DNA of 45,616 nt from Pseudomonadota bacterium (GTDB lineage: Bacteria; Pseudomonadota; Gammaproteobacteria; Xanthomonadales; Xanthomonadaceae): positions 1-45,616 of the forward strand of contig JAEWBY010000064.1 of the NCBI GenBank assembly GCA_023390905.1, written 5' to 3'. Positions 1 through 10,198 of this stretch are shown here, one piece after another. The notes under the pieces are model-generated. The model was not told the origin of the DNA. It did not search any database and was given only the letters and a program-made list of their open reading frames with translations. A program made the position numbers and the translations under genes. How positions within the stretch are numbered: position 1 is the stretch's first letter; each line of letters begins with the position of its first letter.

Positions 1-788
1 ACCCGCGCGGCGCCGTGGCGGGCGCTCTCGAACGGGATCGGCCCGTCCGGCTGGCCGTCCAGGAACTGGCGCAGCAGCGGATCAGTGGAACCCTGCAGCT
101 GCGCGGGGGTACCGTCGAACACGATGCCGTGGTTGGCGATCACCACCACCTGGTCGGCGATGGGCAGGGTCTCGGGCACGTGGTGGCTGACGATGATGCT
201 GGTCAGGCCCAGGCTGCGCGACAGGCGCTGGATCAGGCTCATGATCACGCCGGAGGCGATCGGGTCCAGGCCGGTAAGCGGTTCGTCGTACAGCATCAGC
301 GGCGGATCCAGCGCCAGCGCGCGGGCCAGCGCCACGCGCCGGGCCATGCCGCCGGACAGCTCGCGCGGGTACAGCGCCGCTGCCGCCCGCAGGCCCACGG
401 CGTTCAACTTGAAATCGACCAATCGCCGGACCAGCGCATCCGGCAGGGTGGTATGCGTGCGCAATGGCAGCCCGACGTTCTCGGCGACGGTCAGATCCGT
501 CAACAGCCCATTGCCCTGCAGCAGTACGCCGATGCCCTTGCGCATTTCCAGCAGTTCGCGTGCCCGCGATGGCACCGGCCGTCCGAATACCTCCACCGTG
601 CCACGCGTCGGCGGCAGTTCGCCGGTCAACGCCGCCAGCAGCGTGGACTTGCCGCTGCCGCTGGGCCCGAGCACCGCGGTGATGCTGCCCCTGGGCACGC
701 TGAGCGATATGTCGCTCAGGATCGTGCGCGGCCCGCGATCCAGGCGGACATCGGTCAGGCGCACGGCGGCAAGGTCGTCGGGATTCAT
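1..788 (-). CDS. MlaF-like ABC transporter ATP-binding protein (3' end cut by window edge)
   Basis: This is the cytoplasmic ATPase subunit of an ABC importer. It most resembles MlaF, which powers MCE-type phospholipid trafficking between the outer and inner membranes. The visible part is 262 residues and starts MNPDDLAAVRLTD. Walker A (GPSGSGKST) lies at residues 41-49, the Q-loop glutamine near residue 91, the signature LSGGMARR at about 144-151, Walker B with the catalytic glutamate (LMLYDEP) at about 164-170, and the switch histidine (SHHVPE) near 202. MlaF homologues run to about 265-275 residues, so only a few C-terminal residues should be missing. The permease and MCE genes that would confirm the Mla assignment would lie off the left edge, so the exact substrate is inferred from sequence resemblance only. 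The gene is divergent from recC. Confidence 0.85.
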   Translation of the reverse strand, partial: MNPDDLAAVRLTDVRLDRGPRTILSDISLSVPRGSITAVLGPSGSGKSTLLAALTGELPPTRGTVEVFGRPVPSRARELLEMRKGIGVLLQGNGLLTDLTVAENVGLPLRTHTTLPDALVRRLVDFKLNAVGLRAAAALYPRELSGGMARRVALARALALDPPLMLYDEPLTGLDPIASGVIMSLIQRLSRSLGLTSIIVSHHVPETLPIADQVVVIANHGIVFDGTPAQLQGSTDPLLRQFLDGQPDGPIPFESARHGAAR

Positions 789-1136
789 CGCGCGGAGTGA
801 GTGGTTTAACAGAAAAGCAACGCTGAAGCTTCGCGGGCTGCGGCTGAACAAAACCGAACCGCTCGGTACAGGTATTGTGCCGGAATCCAGGCGCGTTCGC
901 CCGTGCCGTGCGCGATCGAGGCAGGGGCGAGCAACGCAATGCGCGGGGCGTGCATGCCGAGCCTCGTCCATTCGCCGGCTGACGCGCGCCACGCGTGGTC
1001 CGTGCACGCCGCCTGCGCCACAGTGCGCGAGTGCTTCATCGGCCCCGGATTGAGCCGCGCACGGATTCTGCGAAACGGTTCTACTCAATCCCGATCGATC
1101 GCAACCGCTGCGACGCCGCTGCGGCACAATGGCCCG
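789..1136. other. Divergent intergenic region, MlaF-like gene / recC
   Basis: This 348-bp gap separates two divergently transcribed genes and so should hold both promoters. I see no convincing -35/-10 pair, no hairpin followed by a T-run and no small gene with a ribosome binding site. An imperfect palindrome (CGGTACA...TGTGCCG) lies around 863-882, but it has a mismatch and I do not assign it a role. Confidence 0.4.
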
Positions 1137-4100
1137 ATGCAGGGACCGCTGCCCGATTTCCGCCTCTATCACTCCAATTCCCTGGACGTCCTTGCCGGGC
1201 TGCTCGCGGCCGAACTGCGCACGCCGGTGGCAGGGCAATCGCTGCTCGCGCCGGACGTGGTGCTGATTCCGCAGGTCGCGATGCGGCGCTGGCTCCAGGC
1301 CACGCTGGCGGCCGAACACGGCGTGGCGGCCAATCTGGAATTCCTGACGCCGGGCGAATTCGTCGGCGTCGCCCTGAAGGCGAATGTCGGCGGCGAGCGC
1401 GACGATCTGGATGCGGCCGGCCTGCGCTGGCGCCTGTATGCCGCGCTCACCGATGCGGCGTGGATGGCGCAACCGGCGCTGGCGGGCCTGCGTGGGTATC
1501 TGGCCGACGCCGATCCGGTCCGGCCGTGGGCGCTGGCCGGCGAGCTGGCGGGCGTGTTCGAAAAATACCTGGCCTGGCGGCGCGACTGGCTCCTGCGCTG
1601 GGAAGCCGGCGCCGATCGCGATGATCCGCAGGCCATCCTGTGGCGTCACATCGCCGCCGGCCGCGCGCATCGCGCGCGCCGCATCCAGGAGTACCTCGAT
1701 CGATTCGCCGGGATGGAATCGCCGTTGCCCGCGGGACTGCCGAAGCGGCTGTTCGCCTTCGCCACGCTCAACATTTCGCCGGACGTGCTGCGCGTGATCG
1801 CCACCCAGTCGCGCGTCGGCACGGCGCATTTCTACCTGCCCACGCCGACGCGCGCGTACTGGGGTGATCTACGCACGCTGGCCGAACGCCTGCGCGCCGG
1901 TGAAGCCGATCCGTTTGGCGAATCCGGCGGCGACAATCCGCTGCTGCAGGCCTGGGGCGCGGCCGGGCGCGACTTCATGGCGGTGCTGGGCAGTTACGAG
2001 GTGGTGCATCCCTCGGGCGAAATCGCCGCCTATGCCGATCCGGAACACGATGCCGCACCCGTGCGCGCGCAAGGCGGACTGGCCGACAGCCTGCTGCACC
2101 GCATGCAGGCCGATCTGTTCCATCGCCGCGCCACGCCTTCGGGTCCATTGCGCGCCAGCGTCGATCGCCGCGACCCGAGCCTGCAACTGCACGCCTGCCA
2201 CACGCGCCTGCGTGAAGTGCAGGTGCTGCACGATCAACTGCGCGCGCTGCTGGAAGACCCGCGTTTCGACCCGCCGTTGCAGCCGCGCGAGATCGCGGTG
2301 CTCGCGCCGGACATCGATCCCTACGTGCCGTATCTGCAGGCCGTGTTCGGCGATCAAGGCCATGACGATGCGCTGCCGTGGGCGCTGGCCGATACCAGCC
2401 CGCTGGCCAGCGAGGCGATCGCCGAGGTCTTCCTGCGCGTGCTGGCGCTGCCGATTTCGCGCTTCGGGCTGGACGAGATCCTCGATCTGCTGGCCAGCGC
2501 GCCGCTGGCCGAAGCCTCCGGGTTGGATGCCGAGGCGATTACCCGCCTGCACGGCTGGTTGCGCACGGCCGGCGCGCGCTGGGCGCTGGACGCTTCGCAT
2601 CGCGCCGCCAGCGATGCACCGGCCGACGACGCGGGTACGTGGCAGTTCGCGCTGGATCGCCTGCTGCTCGGCCATGCCAGCGGCGCGGACGAGGACATCG
2701 CCGGCGTCGCGCCCTGGCCGGAGCTGGAAGGCAGCGCGCTCGACGCACTGGATACGGTGATCCGCCTGCTGCGCGAACTGGCGCGCCAGCGTCGCGATCT
2801 CGGCCAATCGCTGACGCCCGCGCAGTGGCGCGAACGCCTGCTGCGGCTGCTCGACGCGCTGCTGCCCGAACGCCCGGCCGCGCCGCGCGCGCAGCGCGCA
2901 CTGGATCGCCTGCGCACTCTGATCGATCGCTTCGCCCGCGACGCCGAGCAGGCCGGGCACGCCGACACCGTGCCGCCCGAGGTCGTGCGCGCGCATTTTT
3001 CCGAGGCGCTGTCGCAGGCCGACACGCGCGCGCCGCTGCTCACCGGCGGCATCAGCGTCGGCCGCATGGTGCCGATGCGCCTGCTGCCGTTCCGGGTGAT
3101 CTGCCTGCTCGGCATGAACGACGGCGAGTTCCCGCGCCGCGATCCGGCCGCCGGGCTCAATCGCCTCACCGCCGAACTCGGTACCTCGCGCCGCCGCCAC
3201 GGCGATCGATCCACGCGCGAGGATGATCGCTTCCTGTTCCTGCAGTTGTTCGCCGCCGCGCAGGACGTCTTCTACGTCAGCCACCTCGGCGCCGACCCGC
3301 GCGACGGCAGCGTGCGCGAGCCGTCGGTGCTGGTGAGCGAGCTGATCGATGCGGCCGCGCGCTACCACGACGACGCGGACGCAGCCGACGCACTCATCGT
3401 CCACCATGGCCTGCAGCCGTTCGCGGCGTCGGCATTCGGCGATGACGAAGAACCACGCCGCTTCAGCTACCGCGCACAGTGGCGTCCGGCCGCCGACCGC
3501 CTCGGCGGCGCGCGCACGCCGTTGCCGCCGTGGTGGTCGCATGCGCTGCCGGAGGCGATCCGCGAGGAGGGCGGACTGCCGCTGGAAGCGCTGCGCCGTT
3601 TCCTGCTGGATCCGCATGCGCGCTTTCTCGAACAACGCCTCGGGCTGCGGCTGCCCGAGCCGATCGAGGCGACGGATGATGTCGAGCCTTTGATCGTGCC
3701 CGAGCGCGGACGCGAACGGGTGCAACTGCAACAGGCGGTCATCGCGGCGATCGAAGCGGGCAGGGAAGCCGGTTTGCGCGAACATCTGCGCGCACGTGCG
3801 CTGCTGCCGTCCGGCGCGCTCGGCGAGCGCCAGTTCGAAACCCTGCTCGCGCAACTGCGTCCGTTCGCGCAAGCGCGCATGGCGTGGCTCGATGGCGGGA
3901 TGACGTCCTCGGCGCTGCATGAGATCGATCTCGATGGCCTGCGCCTGCAGGGCCGCATCACCGACGTGCACCCGCGCGGACTGGTGCGCCTGCGCGCCGA
4001 TCCGATCAATGGCGGTGCAGCGCTGCGCTGGGGGCTGGACTGGCTGCTGGCCAACGCCGCCGGCGCGCATCTGCCGCTGGTGCAATTCCACGACAGCGCC

Positions 4101-4460
4101 GAGGGTCCGGGCCCGCACGTGATCGACGCACTCGATCCCTCCTCGGCGCGCGATGCCCTGCGCCGCTTGATCGCGCTGCATGCGCAGGGACTGCGCGAGC
4201 CGTTGCTGTTCGCGCCGTACACGGGGTGGGAAATCTGGAACGCCGCACCGGAAAAGCGCCGCGCCGCGGCATGGAAGCGCTGGCACGGCGATGGCAATAG
4301 CGGCTGGGCCGAAGGCGGCAGCGACGCGATCGGCCTGGCCTTGCGTGGCCGCGATCCGTTCGCCCGCGATGAGGATTACCAGCAGCTCGAACGCACCAGC
4401 CTGCAGATCTACGATCTGGTCCGGCGCGGTCATTCCGATGTCCCGGAGGCCAACGCATGA
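1137..4460 (+). CDS. recC: Exodeoxyribonuclease V gamma chain, RecC
   Basis: RecC is the scaffold and Chi-recognition subunit of the RecBCD helicase-nuclease, which resects double-strand breaks and loads RecA. The product is about 1107 residues (E. coli RecC is about 1120). The family hallmark is visible as VPMRLLPFRVICLLGMNDG near residues 643-661, followed by EFPRRDPAAGLN. The N-terminal dead-helicase part and the C-terminal dead-nuclease part carry no catalytic motifs, as expected for RecC. The ATG at 1137 (MQGPLPDFRLYHSNSL) was chosen because the family begins with this F-x-L-Y-H-S-N motif; the frame stays open upstream to 903, but that extension looks non-coding. The stop overlaps the recB start by 4 bp (ATGA), which indicates translational coupling. 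Confidence 0.95.
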   Translation: MQGPLPDFRLYHSNSLDVLAGLLAAELRTPVAGQSLLAPDVVLIPQVAMRRWLQATLAAEHGVAANLEFLTPGEFVGVALKANVGGERDDLDAAGLRWRLYAALTDAAWMAQPALAGLRGYLADADPVRPWALAGELAGVFEKYLAWRRDWLLRWEAGADRDDPQAILWRHIAAGRAHRARRIQEYLDRFAGMESPLPAGLPKRLFAFATLNISPDVLRVIATQSRVGTAHFYLPTPTRAYWGDLRTLAERLRAGEADPFGESGGDNPLLQAWGAAGRDFMAVLGSYEVVHPSGEIAAYADPEHDAAPVRAQGGLADSLLHRMQADLFHRRATPSGPLRASVDRRDPSLQLHACHTRLREVQVLHDQLRALLEDPRFDPPLQPREIAVLAPDIDPYVPYLQAVFGDQGHDDALPWALADTSPLASEAIAEVFLRVLALPISRFGLDEILDLLASAPLAEASGLDAEAITRLHGWLRTAGARWALDASHRAASDAPADDAGTWQFALDRLLLGHASGADEDIAGVAPWPELEGSALDALDTVIRLLRELARQRRDLGQSLTPAQWRERLLRLLDALLPERPAAPRAQRALDRLRTLIDRFARDAEQAGHADTVPPEVVRAHFSEALSQADTRAPLLTGGISVGRMVPMRLLPFRVICLLGMNDGEFPRRDPAAGLNRLTAELGTSRRRHGDRSTREDDRFLFLQLFAAAQDVFYVSHLGADPRDGSVREPSVLVSELIDAAARYHDDADAADALIVHHGLQPFAASAFGDDEEPRRFSYRAQWRPAADRLGGARTPLPPWWSHALPEAIREEGGLPLEALRRFLLDPHARFLEQRLGLRLPEPIEATDDVEPLIVPERGRERVQLQQAVIAAIEAGREAGLREHLRARALLPSGALGERQFETLLAQLRPFAQARMAWLDGGMTSSALHEIDLDGLRLQGRITDVHPRGLVRLRADPINGGAALRWGLDWLLANAAGAHLPLVQFHDSAEGPGPHVIDALDPSSARDALRRLIALHAQGLREPLLFAPYTGWEIWNAAPEKRRAAAWKRWHGDGNSGWAEGGSDAIGLALRGRDPFARDEDYQQLERTSLQIYDLVRRGHSDVPEANA

Positions 4461-7400
4461 GCGCAGTCGAGGCGCGCGAGGATCCCTGGCTGAGCCGCGC
4501 GCTCGATGGCGTGCAGCTCATCGAGGCCAGTGCCGGCACCGGCAAGACGTATACGCTCGCCACGCTGTTCACGCGCCTGATCGTCGAACAGCGCCTGCGG
4601 ATCGGCCAGGTGCTTGCAGTGACCTACACCGAAGCGGCCACGCAGGAGCTGCGCAAGCGCATCCGCGAGCGGCTGTCGCTGGCGGCCGGACTGCTCACCG
4701 CCGACGCGCGGCCGGCGCAGAGCGCCGAAGCGGCACTCACGCGCACCCTCCTCGATCGTCATCTCGCGCAGGGCGATGAAACCGCGCCGCAGCTCGCGCG
4801 CCGGCTGCGCATCGCGGCGGAGGAAACCGATCTGGCGTCGATCTTCACCATCCACGGTTTCTGCGCGCGCGTGCTGCGCGAGCATGCCATCGACACCGGC
4901 CAGGAATTCGACGCCGGCGAACTGCTCGCCAATGATCGCGCACTGTTCGAGGAACTGGCGGCCGATCTCTGGCGCGTGCATGCGGCCGACGCCGGCAGTG
5001 CCGACGCGCTCGCCGCGCTGTGGAACGGACCGCAAGCACTGGCCGAGGATCTGCCCGCCTTGTGCGGGCCGTTGCCGCTGCTGCCGCCGGCGCCGCTCGA
5101 CGCCGGCGATACCGACGAATCGCTTGCACGGCTTTCCAGCGCCTGCCAGCGGCTGTCGGGCGGCTTCATCGCGCACGGCGACCAGTATTTGGGCGACGTG
5201 CTGGCGGCGATCGACGGTGGCATCCTCAACAAGAGTTCCTACAAGGCCGACTGGATCGCGCCGTTGCAGCGCCAGTTGCACCAGTGGAGCGCCAGCGCGC
5301 ATCCGCATGTCGCGCTGGACGAGCGCATCGCCCGGCTCACGCATGAAGCGCTCAGTGCCAGAACCAACAAGGCGCATGCCGGAAGAACGCCGGTCTCGCC
5401 GCTGCAACCGCTGATTGCCGATTACGTACAGGCGCTGGAGCAATGCGCGCGCTGGCGTCGCATGCAGTCGATCCGCCTGCTGCACCGGATTCGCGACGAA
5501 GCCCGTAAGCGGCTGGCTTCGCTCAAGAGCGTGCGTCGCGTGCACACCTACGACGATCTGATCGAGCATCTGGCGCAGGCGCTGGAAGGTCCGCAACGGC
5601 AGGATCTGATCGCGAAACTGCGCGCGCAGTACCGCATCGCGCTGGTCGATGAATTCCAGGACACCGATGAACGCCAGTGGCGGATCTTCGCGCGCATCTT
5701 CGGTGATTCGGATGAGGTGCGCGCCATCGGCGAGTCGCACGCGCTGCTGCTGATCGGCGATCCCAAGCAGGCGATCTACGGGTTCCGCGGCGGCGACGTG
5801 GCGACCTATCTGATGGCGCGCGAAAGCGCCGCCATCGCTCCGCGGCTGGAACACAACTTCCGCTCGCGGCCATCGGTGCTGCGCGCGATCGAGGCGCTGT
5901 ACGAAGGCGCGGCGCGCAACGATCAGGACGCATTCGCGCATCCGGCGATCCGGTTCGAGCCGGTGCAGGCCGGCGATCGCCGTCGCGATGAAGACTATCT
6001 GCGCGACGGCCACGCCGCGCCCGCGCTGACGCTGCGCCTGCTGCGGGATGAAGAAGGCGGTTCGCTCGATGCCGAGGCTTCGCGCGAAGCCGCCACCGCC
6101 GCCTGCGTCGCCGACATCCATCGCGTGCTCAGCGATGCGCGTGCCGCTCGCGCGCTGATCGAGGGCCGGCCGGTGCGGCCTGGTGACATCGCCGTGCTCG
6201 TGCGCAACCACAAGGACGCCACCCGCATGCGGCAGGCGCTCGCGCGCGCGGGCGTGCCGGCGGTGGCCGCGGGCCGGCAGAGCCTGTTCGCCACCGCCGA
6301 AGCCGGCGAACTGCGTGCACTGCTGCTGGCGCTGCTGCAACCGGCCGACAGCGCGCGCTTGCGCACGGCATTGTCGACCGTGCTGCTCGGCGAGAGCGCC
6401 GAGGCGATCGCCGCGCTCGAGCACGACGGCGCGGCGCAGCGCGATCACCACCTGCGGCTGCTGCACTGGCGCGAACGTTTCCAGCGCGGCGGCCCGCTTT
6501 CGTTGATCTCCGATCTGTGCGCGGCCCAGGCCGAACGCCTGCTCGGACTGCTCGATGGCGAGCGCCGGTTGACCAACTATCTGCAACTGGCCGAACACCT
6601 GCAGGAAGCCAGCACGCGCACGCTCGGACTGCACGGCCTGCTCGACTGGCTGCAATCGCGCATCGCACACGCCGATCCCGATGACGAAACCCAGTTGCTG
6701 CGGCTGGAATCGGATGCGCACCGCGTGCAGATCGTCACCCTGCACAAGAGCAAGGGGCTGGAATATCCGCTGGTGTATCTCCCGTTCGCCGGGCTGGGTA
6801 CGTCGCGGCCGGACAACGGGCGCACGCGCGTCGTGCGCGAGGACGATCGCCGCGCGCTGCAATGGCGGATCGACAAGGACGACCCGGCGTGGAAAGCCGC
6901 ATGCGAGGCGAAGAAGCTGGAAGATCGCGCCGAGGATGCGCGCCTGCTCTACGTCGGCCTGACCCGCGCCGAACATGCGCTGTGGATCGCGGCCGGTGAT
7001 CTGGCGGACTTCGGCAGGAGCCGGCTTGCGCCGTTGCTGGCCGATCTGCCGGCGTTGCGCGCGCATGCCGATGTGCGGGTCGTCGAAGGCCCGGCCGAGC
7101 CGCCACCGCCGCACCTGCCGGCCGAGCGCGAAGCCCACGTCGCGCCGGCGCGCATCGCCGCGCGGCGCATCACGCCGGACTGGTGGGTGTACAGCTTCAC
7201 CCAGCTCGCGCATGCCGAAGGCGGCGCCGATCCGCTGGCGGCCGCCACCCGCGCCGATCCCGGCGGCGAGGATGAAGCGCCAGCCTCCGGGAGCGAAACG
7301 CTGTCGCTGTCCGAACCGCAGGCCATGATCGATCTGCGCTTCAGCGGCAGCCGCTTCGGCGTGGTGATGCACGCGGCCCTGGAACATGCGGATTTCGCCG

Positions 7401-8134
7401 CCTGGCGCGAATGGCAGCCGGGCGGCGCGGCGCCTGCGCACGAGCACGAGGTGATCGTGGAGGCCCTGCGCGAAGGCGGCTACACCGAAGCCGAGATCCC
7501 CGACGGCCTCGATCTGCTCGTGCCGCTGGTGGGCCATACGCTGCGTACGCCGATGCCCGAAGGCGTGCGGCTGGCGGATCTGCCCGTCGATGCACGGCGC
7601 GCGGAGATCGAATTCCACTTCGCGATGAACGCCACGCGCGTGCAGGCGCTGATCGCGCTGCTGCACCGGCATGGCCTGTTGCCGGAGCGCCACGGTTTCG
7701 GCCAGCGTTCCCGGCTGGAAGGGCTGATGACCGGCCTGATCGATCTGACCTATTGCCATGACGGGCGCTGGTACGTGCTCGATTACAAATCCAATCGCTT
7801 GCCGGCCTACGACGCGCAAGCCATGCAGCAGGCGATGGCGCACAGCGAATACGATCTGCAGGCGCTGATCTACACGATCGCATTGCACCGCTGGCTGCGC
7901 TTCCGCCTGGGCGAGCGTTACGACTACGCGCGCGATTTCGGTGGCGTGCGCTATCTGTTCTGCCGTGGCCTGGATTCCACCCGGCAACCCTCGCCGGGCG
8001 TGCATGCATTCCGCTTCGATCCCGCCCTGGTGCACGCCGTGGATGCCTTGTTCGCCGGTCGCGACGCCGACCAGGCCACGCCGGCCGCGGTCGCGCACGG
8101 GGCAGACGATCCCAGCGAGGGACCGCGCGCATGA
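4457..8134 (+). CDS. recB: Exodeoxyribonuclease V beta chain, RecB helicase-nuclease
   Basis: RecB is the 3'-5' superfamily 1A helicase and sole nuclease of RecBCD. The 1225-residue product (E. coli 1180) has Walker A (ASAGTGKT) at residues 24-31, UvrD-type motif II (VDEFQDTDERQW), motif III (LIGDPKQAIYGFRGGD) and late motifs ending with LLYVGLTRAEHALW. The C-terminal nuclease domain keeps the metal ligands: D1096 in GLIDLTY, then D1109 and K1111 in LDYKSNRL. The 13-residue spacing between the two aspartates matches E. coli D1067 and D1080. Both helicase and nuclease activities are therefore expected to be intact. The start overlaps recC by 4 bp and the stop overlaps recD by 4 bp, so the three subunits are probably made in step. 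Confidence 0.97.
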   Translation: MSAVEAREDPWLSRALDGVQLIEASAGTGKTYTLATLFTRLIVEQRLRIGQVLAVTYTEAATQELRKRIRERLSLAAGLLTADARPAQSAEAALTRTLLDRHLAQGDETAPQLARRLRIAAEETDLASIFTIHGFCARVLREHAIDTGQEFDAGELLANDRALFEELAADLWRVHAADAGSADALAALWNGPQALAEDLPALCGPLPLLPPAPLDAGDTDESLARLSSACQRLSGGFIAHGDQYLGDVLAAIDGGILNKSSYKADWIAPLQRQLHQWSASAHPHVALDERIARLTHEALSARTNKAHAGRTPVSPLQPLIADYVQALEQCARWRRMQSIRLLHRIRDEARKRLASLKSVRRVHTYDDLIEHLAQALEGPQRQDLIAKLRAQYRIALVDEFQDTDERQWRIFARIFGDSDEVRAIGESHALLLIGDPKQAIYGFRGGDVATYLMARESAAIAPRLEHNFRSRPSVLRAIEALYEGAARNDQDAFAHPAIRFEPVQAGDRRRDEDYLRDGHAAPALTLRLLRDEEGGSLDAEASREAATAACVADIHRVLSDARAARALIEGRPVRPGDIAVLVRNHKDATRMRQALARAGVPAVAAGRQSLFATAEAGELRALLLALLQPADSARLRTALSTVLLGESAEAIAALEHDGAAQRDHHLRLLHWRERFQRGGPLSLISDLCAAQAERLLGLLDGERRLTNYLQLAEHLQEASTRTLGLHGLLDWLQSRIAHADPDDETQLLRLESDAHRVQIVTLHKSKGLEYPLVYLPFAGLGTSRPDNGRTRVVREDDRRALQWRIDKDDPAWKAACEAKKLEDRAEDARLLYVGLTRAEHALWIAAGDLADFGRSRLAPLLADLPALRAHADVRVVEGPAEPPPPHLPAEREAHVAPARIAARRITPDWWVYSFTQLAHAEGGADPLAAATRADPGGEDEAPASGSETLSLSEPQAMIDLRFSGSRFGVVMHAALEHADFAAWREWQPGGAAPAHEHEVIVEALREGGYTEAEIPDGLDLLVPLVGHTLRTPMPEGVRLADLPVDARRAEIEFHFAMNATRVQALIALLHRHGLLPERHGFGQRSRLEGLMTGLIDLTYCHDGRWYVLDYKSNRLPAYDAQAMQQAMAHSEYDLQALIYTIALHRWLRFRLGERYDYARDFGGVRYLFCRGLDSTRQPSPGVHAFRFDPALVHAVDALFAGRDADQATPAAVAHGADDPSEGPRA

Positions 8135-10008
8135 CCTCCCTGCTGAATGCGCTGTGGGCCAGCGGACAGTTGCGCACGATCGATCATGCCTTCGCGCAGA
8201 GCCTGCGCCGGCTCGATCGCGACACGCCAGACGAGGTGCTGGCGGCCGCCGCGCTCGCCTCCCTGGCCATCGCGAAGGGACATGCGGGGGTGTCGATCAC
8301 CCAGCCGCACGCCATGCTCGACGCCGCGGAGGATGCCGGAATCGAATGGCCGGCGGCGGAAGACTGGCAGGCACGCCTGGCCGCCTCGCGCTGGGTCGAT
8401 GCGCCGGTCGATGCGCTCGCCGCCTCCGATCCGCAGGCGCCGCTGGTGCTGGAGAACGGCCTGCTGTACCTGCGCCGGTATCGCGAATACGAAAGCGCGC
8501 TGGCTTCGGGCCTGCAACGCATCGCCGCGCCGCGCGACGAGAACGCCGGCATCGAATCGCTCGCGCCGTTGTTCGCTCAACTGTTCGATGGCGTCGCCGG
8601 CGAAGATGCCGCGTCTTCCGCGCAGAACCGCCAGGCGATGGCCGCCGCGCTCGCACTGCGGCATCGGCTGCTGCTGGTGACCGGCGGGCCGGGCACGGGC
8701 AAGACCACGACCACCGCGCGCCTGCTGGTGCTGCTGGCCGCGCAGGCGCGGGCCGCGGAGCAGCCGCCGCCGCGCGTCGCACTGGCCGCGCGCCCCGGCC
8801 GCGCGGCCGAGCGCATGGCCGAAAGCGTGCGCCATGCGATCCATTCGCTCGCCGATGCCGGCGTCGATGCGGCGCTGCTCGCCACCCTGCCGACCACCGG
8901 CGCCACGCTGCATCGCTTGCTCGGCACGATTCCGGATTCGCCGCGCTTCCGCCACCACGCCGAACATCCGTTGCCATTCGATGTGGTCGTCGTCGACGAA
9001 GCCTCGATGATCGATCTTCCGCTGATGGCCAAGCTGGTCGATGCGATCGCGTCGGGAACACGATTGATCCTGCTGGGCGATCCCGATCAGTTGCCCTCGG
9101 TGGAAGCCGGCGACGTGCTCGCGGCGATCCTGTCGGCGGCCGGCGGCGGTGATCGCCTGAGCGCGGAAGATGCCCATGCGCTGCGTCCGCTGCTCGGTGC
9201 GCCGGCCGCGCCGGAGAATGATCGCGCGCCGCGTTTTGCCGGTGCGCGCGTGCATCTGCAACGCGGCTGGCGACAGAGCGAATCGCTGCACCTGGCGCCG
9301 CTCGCGTCGGCCGTGCGCGAGGGCGACGCCGATGCCGCACTCGCACTGCTGCGCGGCGGCGAACTGTCCAACGTGCATTTCCACGAAAACCTCGATGACC
9401 TCTTGCAGGCCGATGAGGATCGTCTGCTGTCGCACTGGCGCGCGCTCGCATCGGCAGCCTCGCCCGAGGACGGACTGTCGCTGTCGACGCGCCTGCGCAT
9501 CCTCACCGCCGTGCGCGATGGCCCGCAGGGCGCGCGCACGCTCAACGCCCGCATCGAACGCCGCCTGCTGGAACGCGAAGCGAGTCCGCGAAGCGCGCAG
9601 GCGCACTTCCACGGCCAGTTGTTGATCGTCACCGAGAACAGCTATCGCCATCGCCTGTTCAATGGCGATATCGGGCTGTGCCTGCGCGACGAGGCCGGCG
9701 CGCTGATTGCCTGGTTCCCCGGCGAAGCGCGTGACGGCCCGCGTGGCTTCCATCCCACCGCACTGCCGGCGCACGAATCGGCGTTCGCGATGACCGTGCA
9801 CAAGTCGCAGGGATCGGAGTTTGATGACGTGTGGCTGCTGCTGCCGGCGCGCGGCAATCGCGTGCTCTCGCGCGAACTGATCTACACCGCGATCACCCGC
9901 GCCCGCCGCGAACTGCATATCGCCGCGAGCGAAACGATCCTGCGGCAGGCGCTTGCGCGCCACGCCAGCCGCTGGTCCGGGCTCGGCTGGCGGCTGGGCG
10001 CGGGCTGA
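8131..10008 (+). CDS. recD: Exodeoxyribonuclease V alpha chain, RecD helicase
   Basis: RecD is the 5'-3' superfamily 1B helicase of RecBCD, needed for fast unwinding and for nuclease activity before Chi. The product is 625 residues (E. coli 608). Walker A (GGPGTGKTTTT) has its lysine at K191. Walker B is VVVDEASMIDLPLMAKL, motif III is LGDPDQLPSVEAGD, motif V is TVHKSQGSEFDDVWLLLP and motif VI is YTAITRARREL. One oddity is motif Ia: at the usual A-P-T-G-K/R-A-A this protein reads AARPGRAAERM, so the proline-threonine pair is replaced by arginine-proline. Third gene of the recCBD operon; no terminator is obvious in the 190 bp before the convergent glycosyltransferase gene. Confidence 0.95.
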   Translation: MTSLLNALWASGQLRTIDHAFAQSLRRLDRDTPDEVLAAAALASLAIAKGHAGVSITQPHAMLDAAEDAGIEWPAAEDWQARLAASRWVDAPVDALAASDPQAPLVLENGLLYLRRYREYESALASGLQRIAAPRDENAGIESLAPLFAQLFDGVAGEDAASSAQNRQAMAAALALRHRLLLVTGGPGTGKTTTTARLLVLLAAQARAAEQPPPRVALAARPGRAAERMAESVRHAIHSLADAGVDAALLATLPTTGATLHRLLGTIPDSPRFRHHAEHPLPFDVVVVDEASMIDLPLMAKLVDAIASGTRLILLGDPDQLPSVEAGDVLAAILSAAGGGDRLSAEDAHALRPLLGAPAAPENDRAPRFAGARVHLQRGWRQSESLHLAPLASAVREGDADAALALLRGGELSNVHFHENLDDLLQADEDRLLSHWRALASAASPEDGLSLSTRLRILTAVRDGPQGARTLNARIERRLLEREASPRSAQAHFHGQLLIVTENSYRHRLFNGDIGLCLRDEAGALIAWFPGEARDGPRGFHPTALPAHESAFAMTVHKSQGSEFDDVWLLLPARGNRVLSRELIYTAITRARRELHIAASETILRQALARHASRWSGLGWRLGAG

Positions 10009-10198
10009 GGGCGCGGCGCCCATCATCGGCGAGGCACACGTTCGGCATCGCCTCCAGGCCGTTGGCCGAAGCCATCGCATCACTTCCGTGACGGCCACGC
10101 ATGATCTTCCGCTGATCGATGAGTCCAGCGACGCGTCGAGCGCGCTTCGCGGCAAGCCTGGCGCGGGATTGAGCGCGCGCGAGCGCGGCCGGTTCGGT

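Noticed and set aside
4430..8098. A minus-strand open frame of more than 1200 codons opposite recB
   Set aside because: The plus strand has all RecB motifs and overlapping operon structure. In GC-rich codon usage the antisense frame stays open by chance, and its translation is low-complexity (rich in Arg, Gln, Ala) with no domain. The same applies to other long antisense frames opposite recC, recD, gltB, topoisomerase IB, dadA and the indolepyruvate enzyme.
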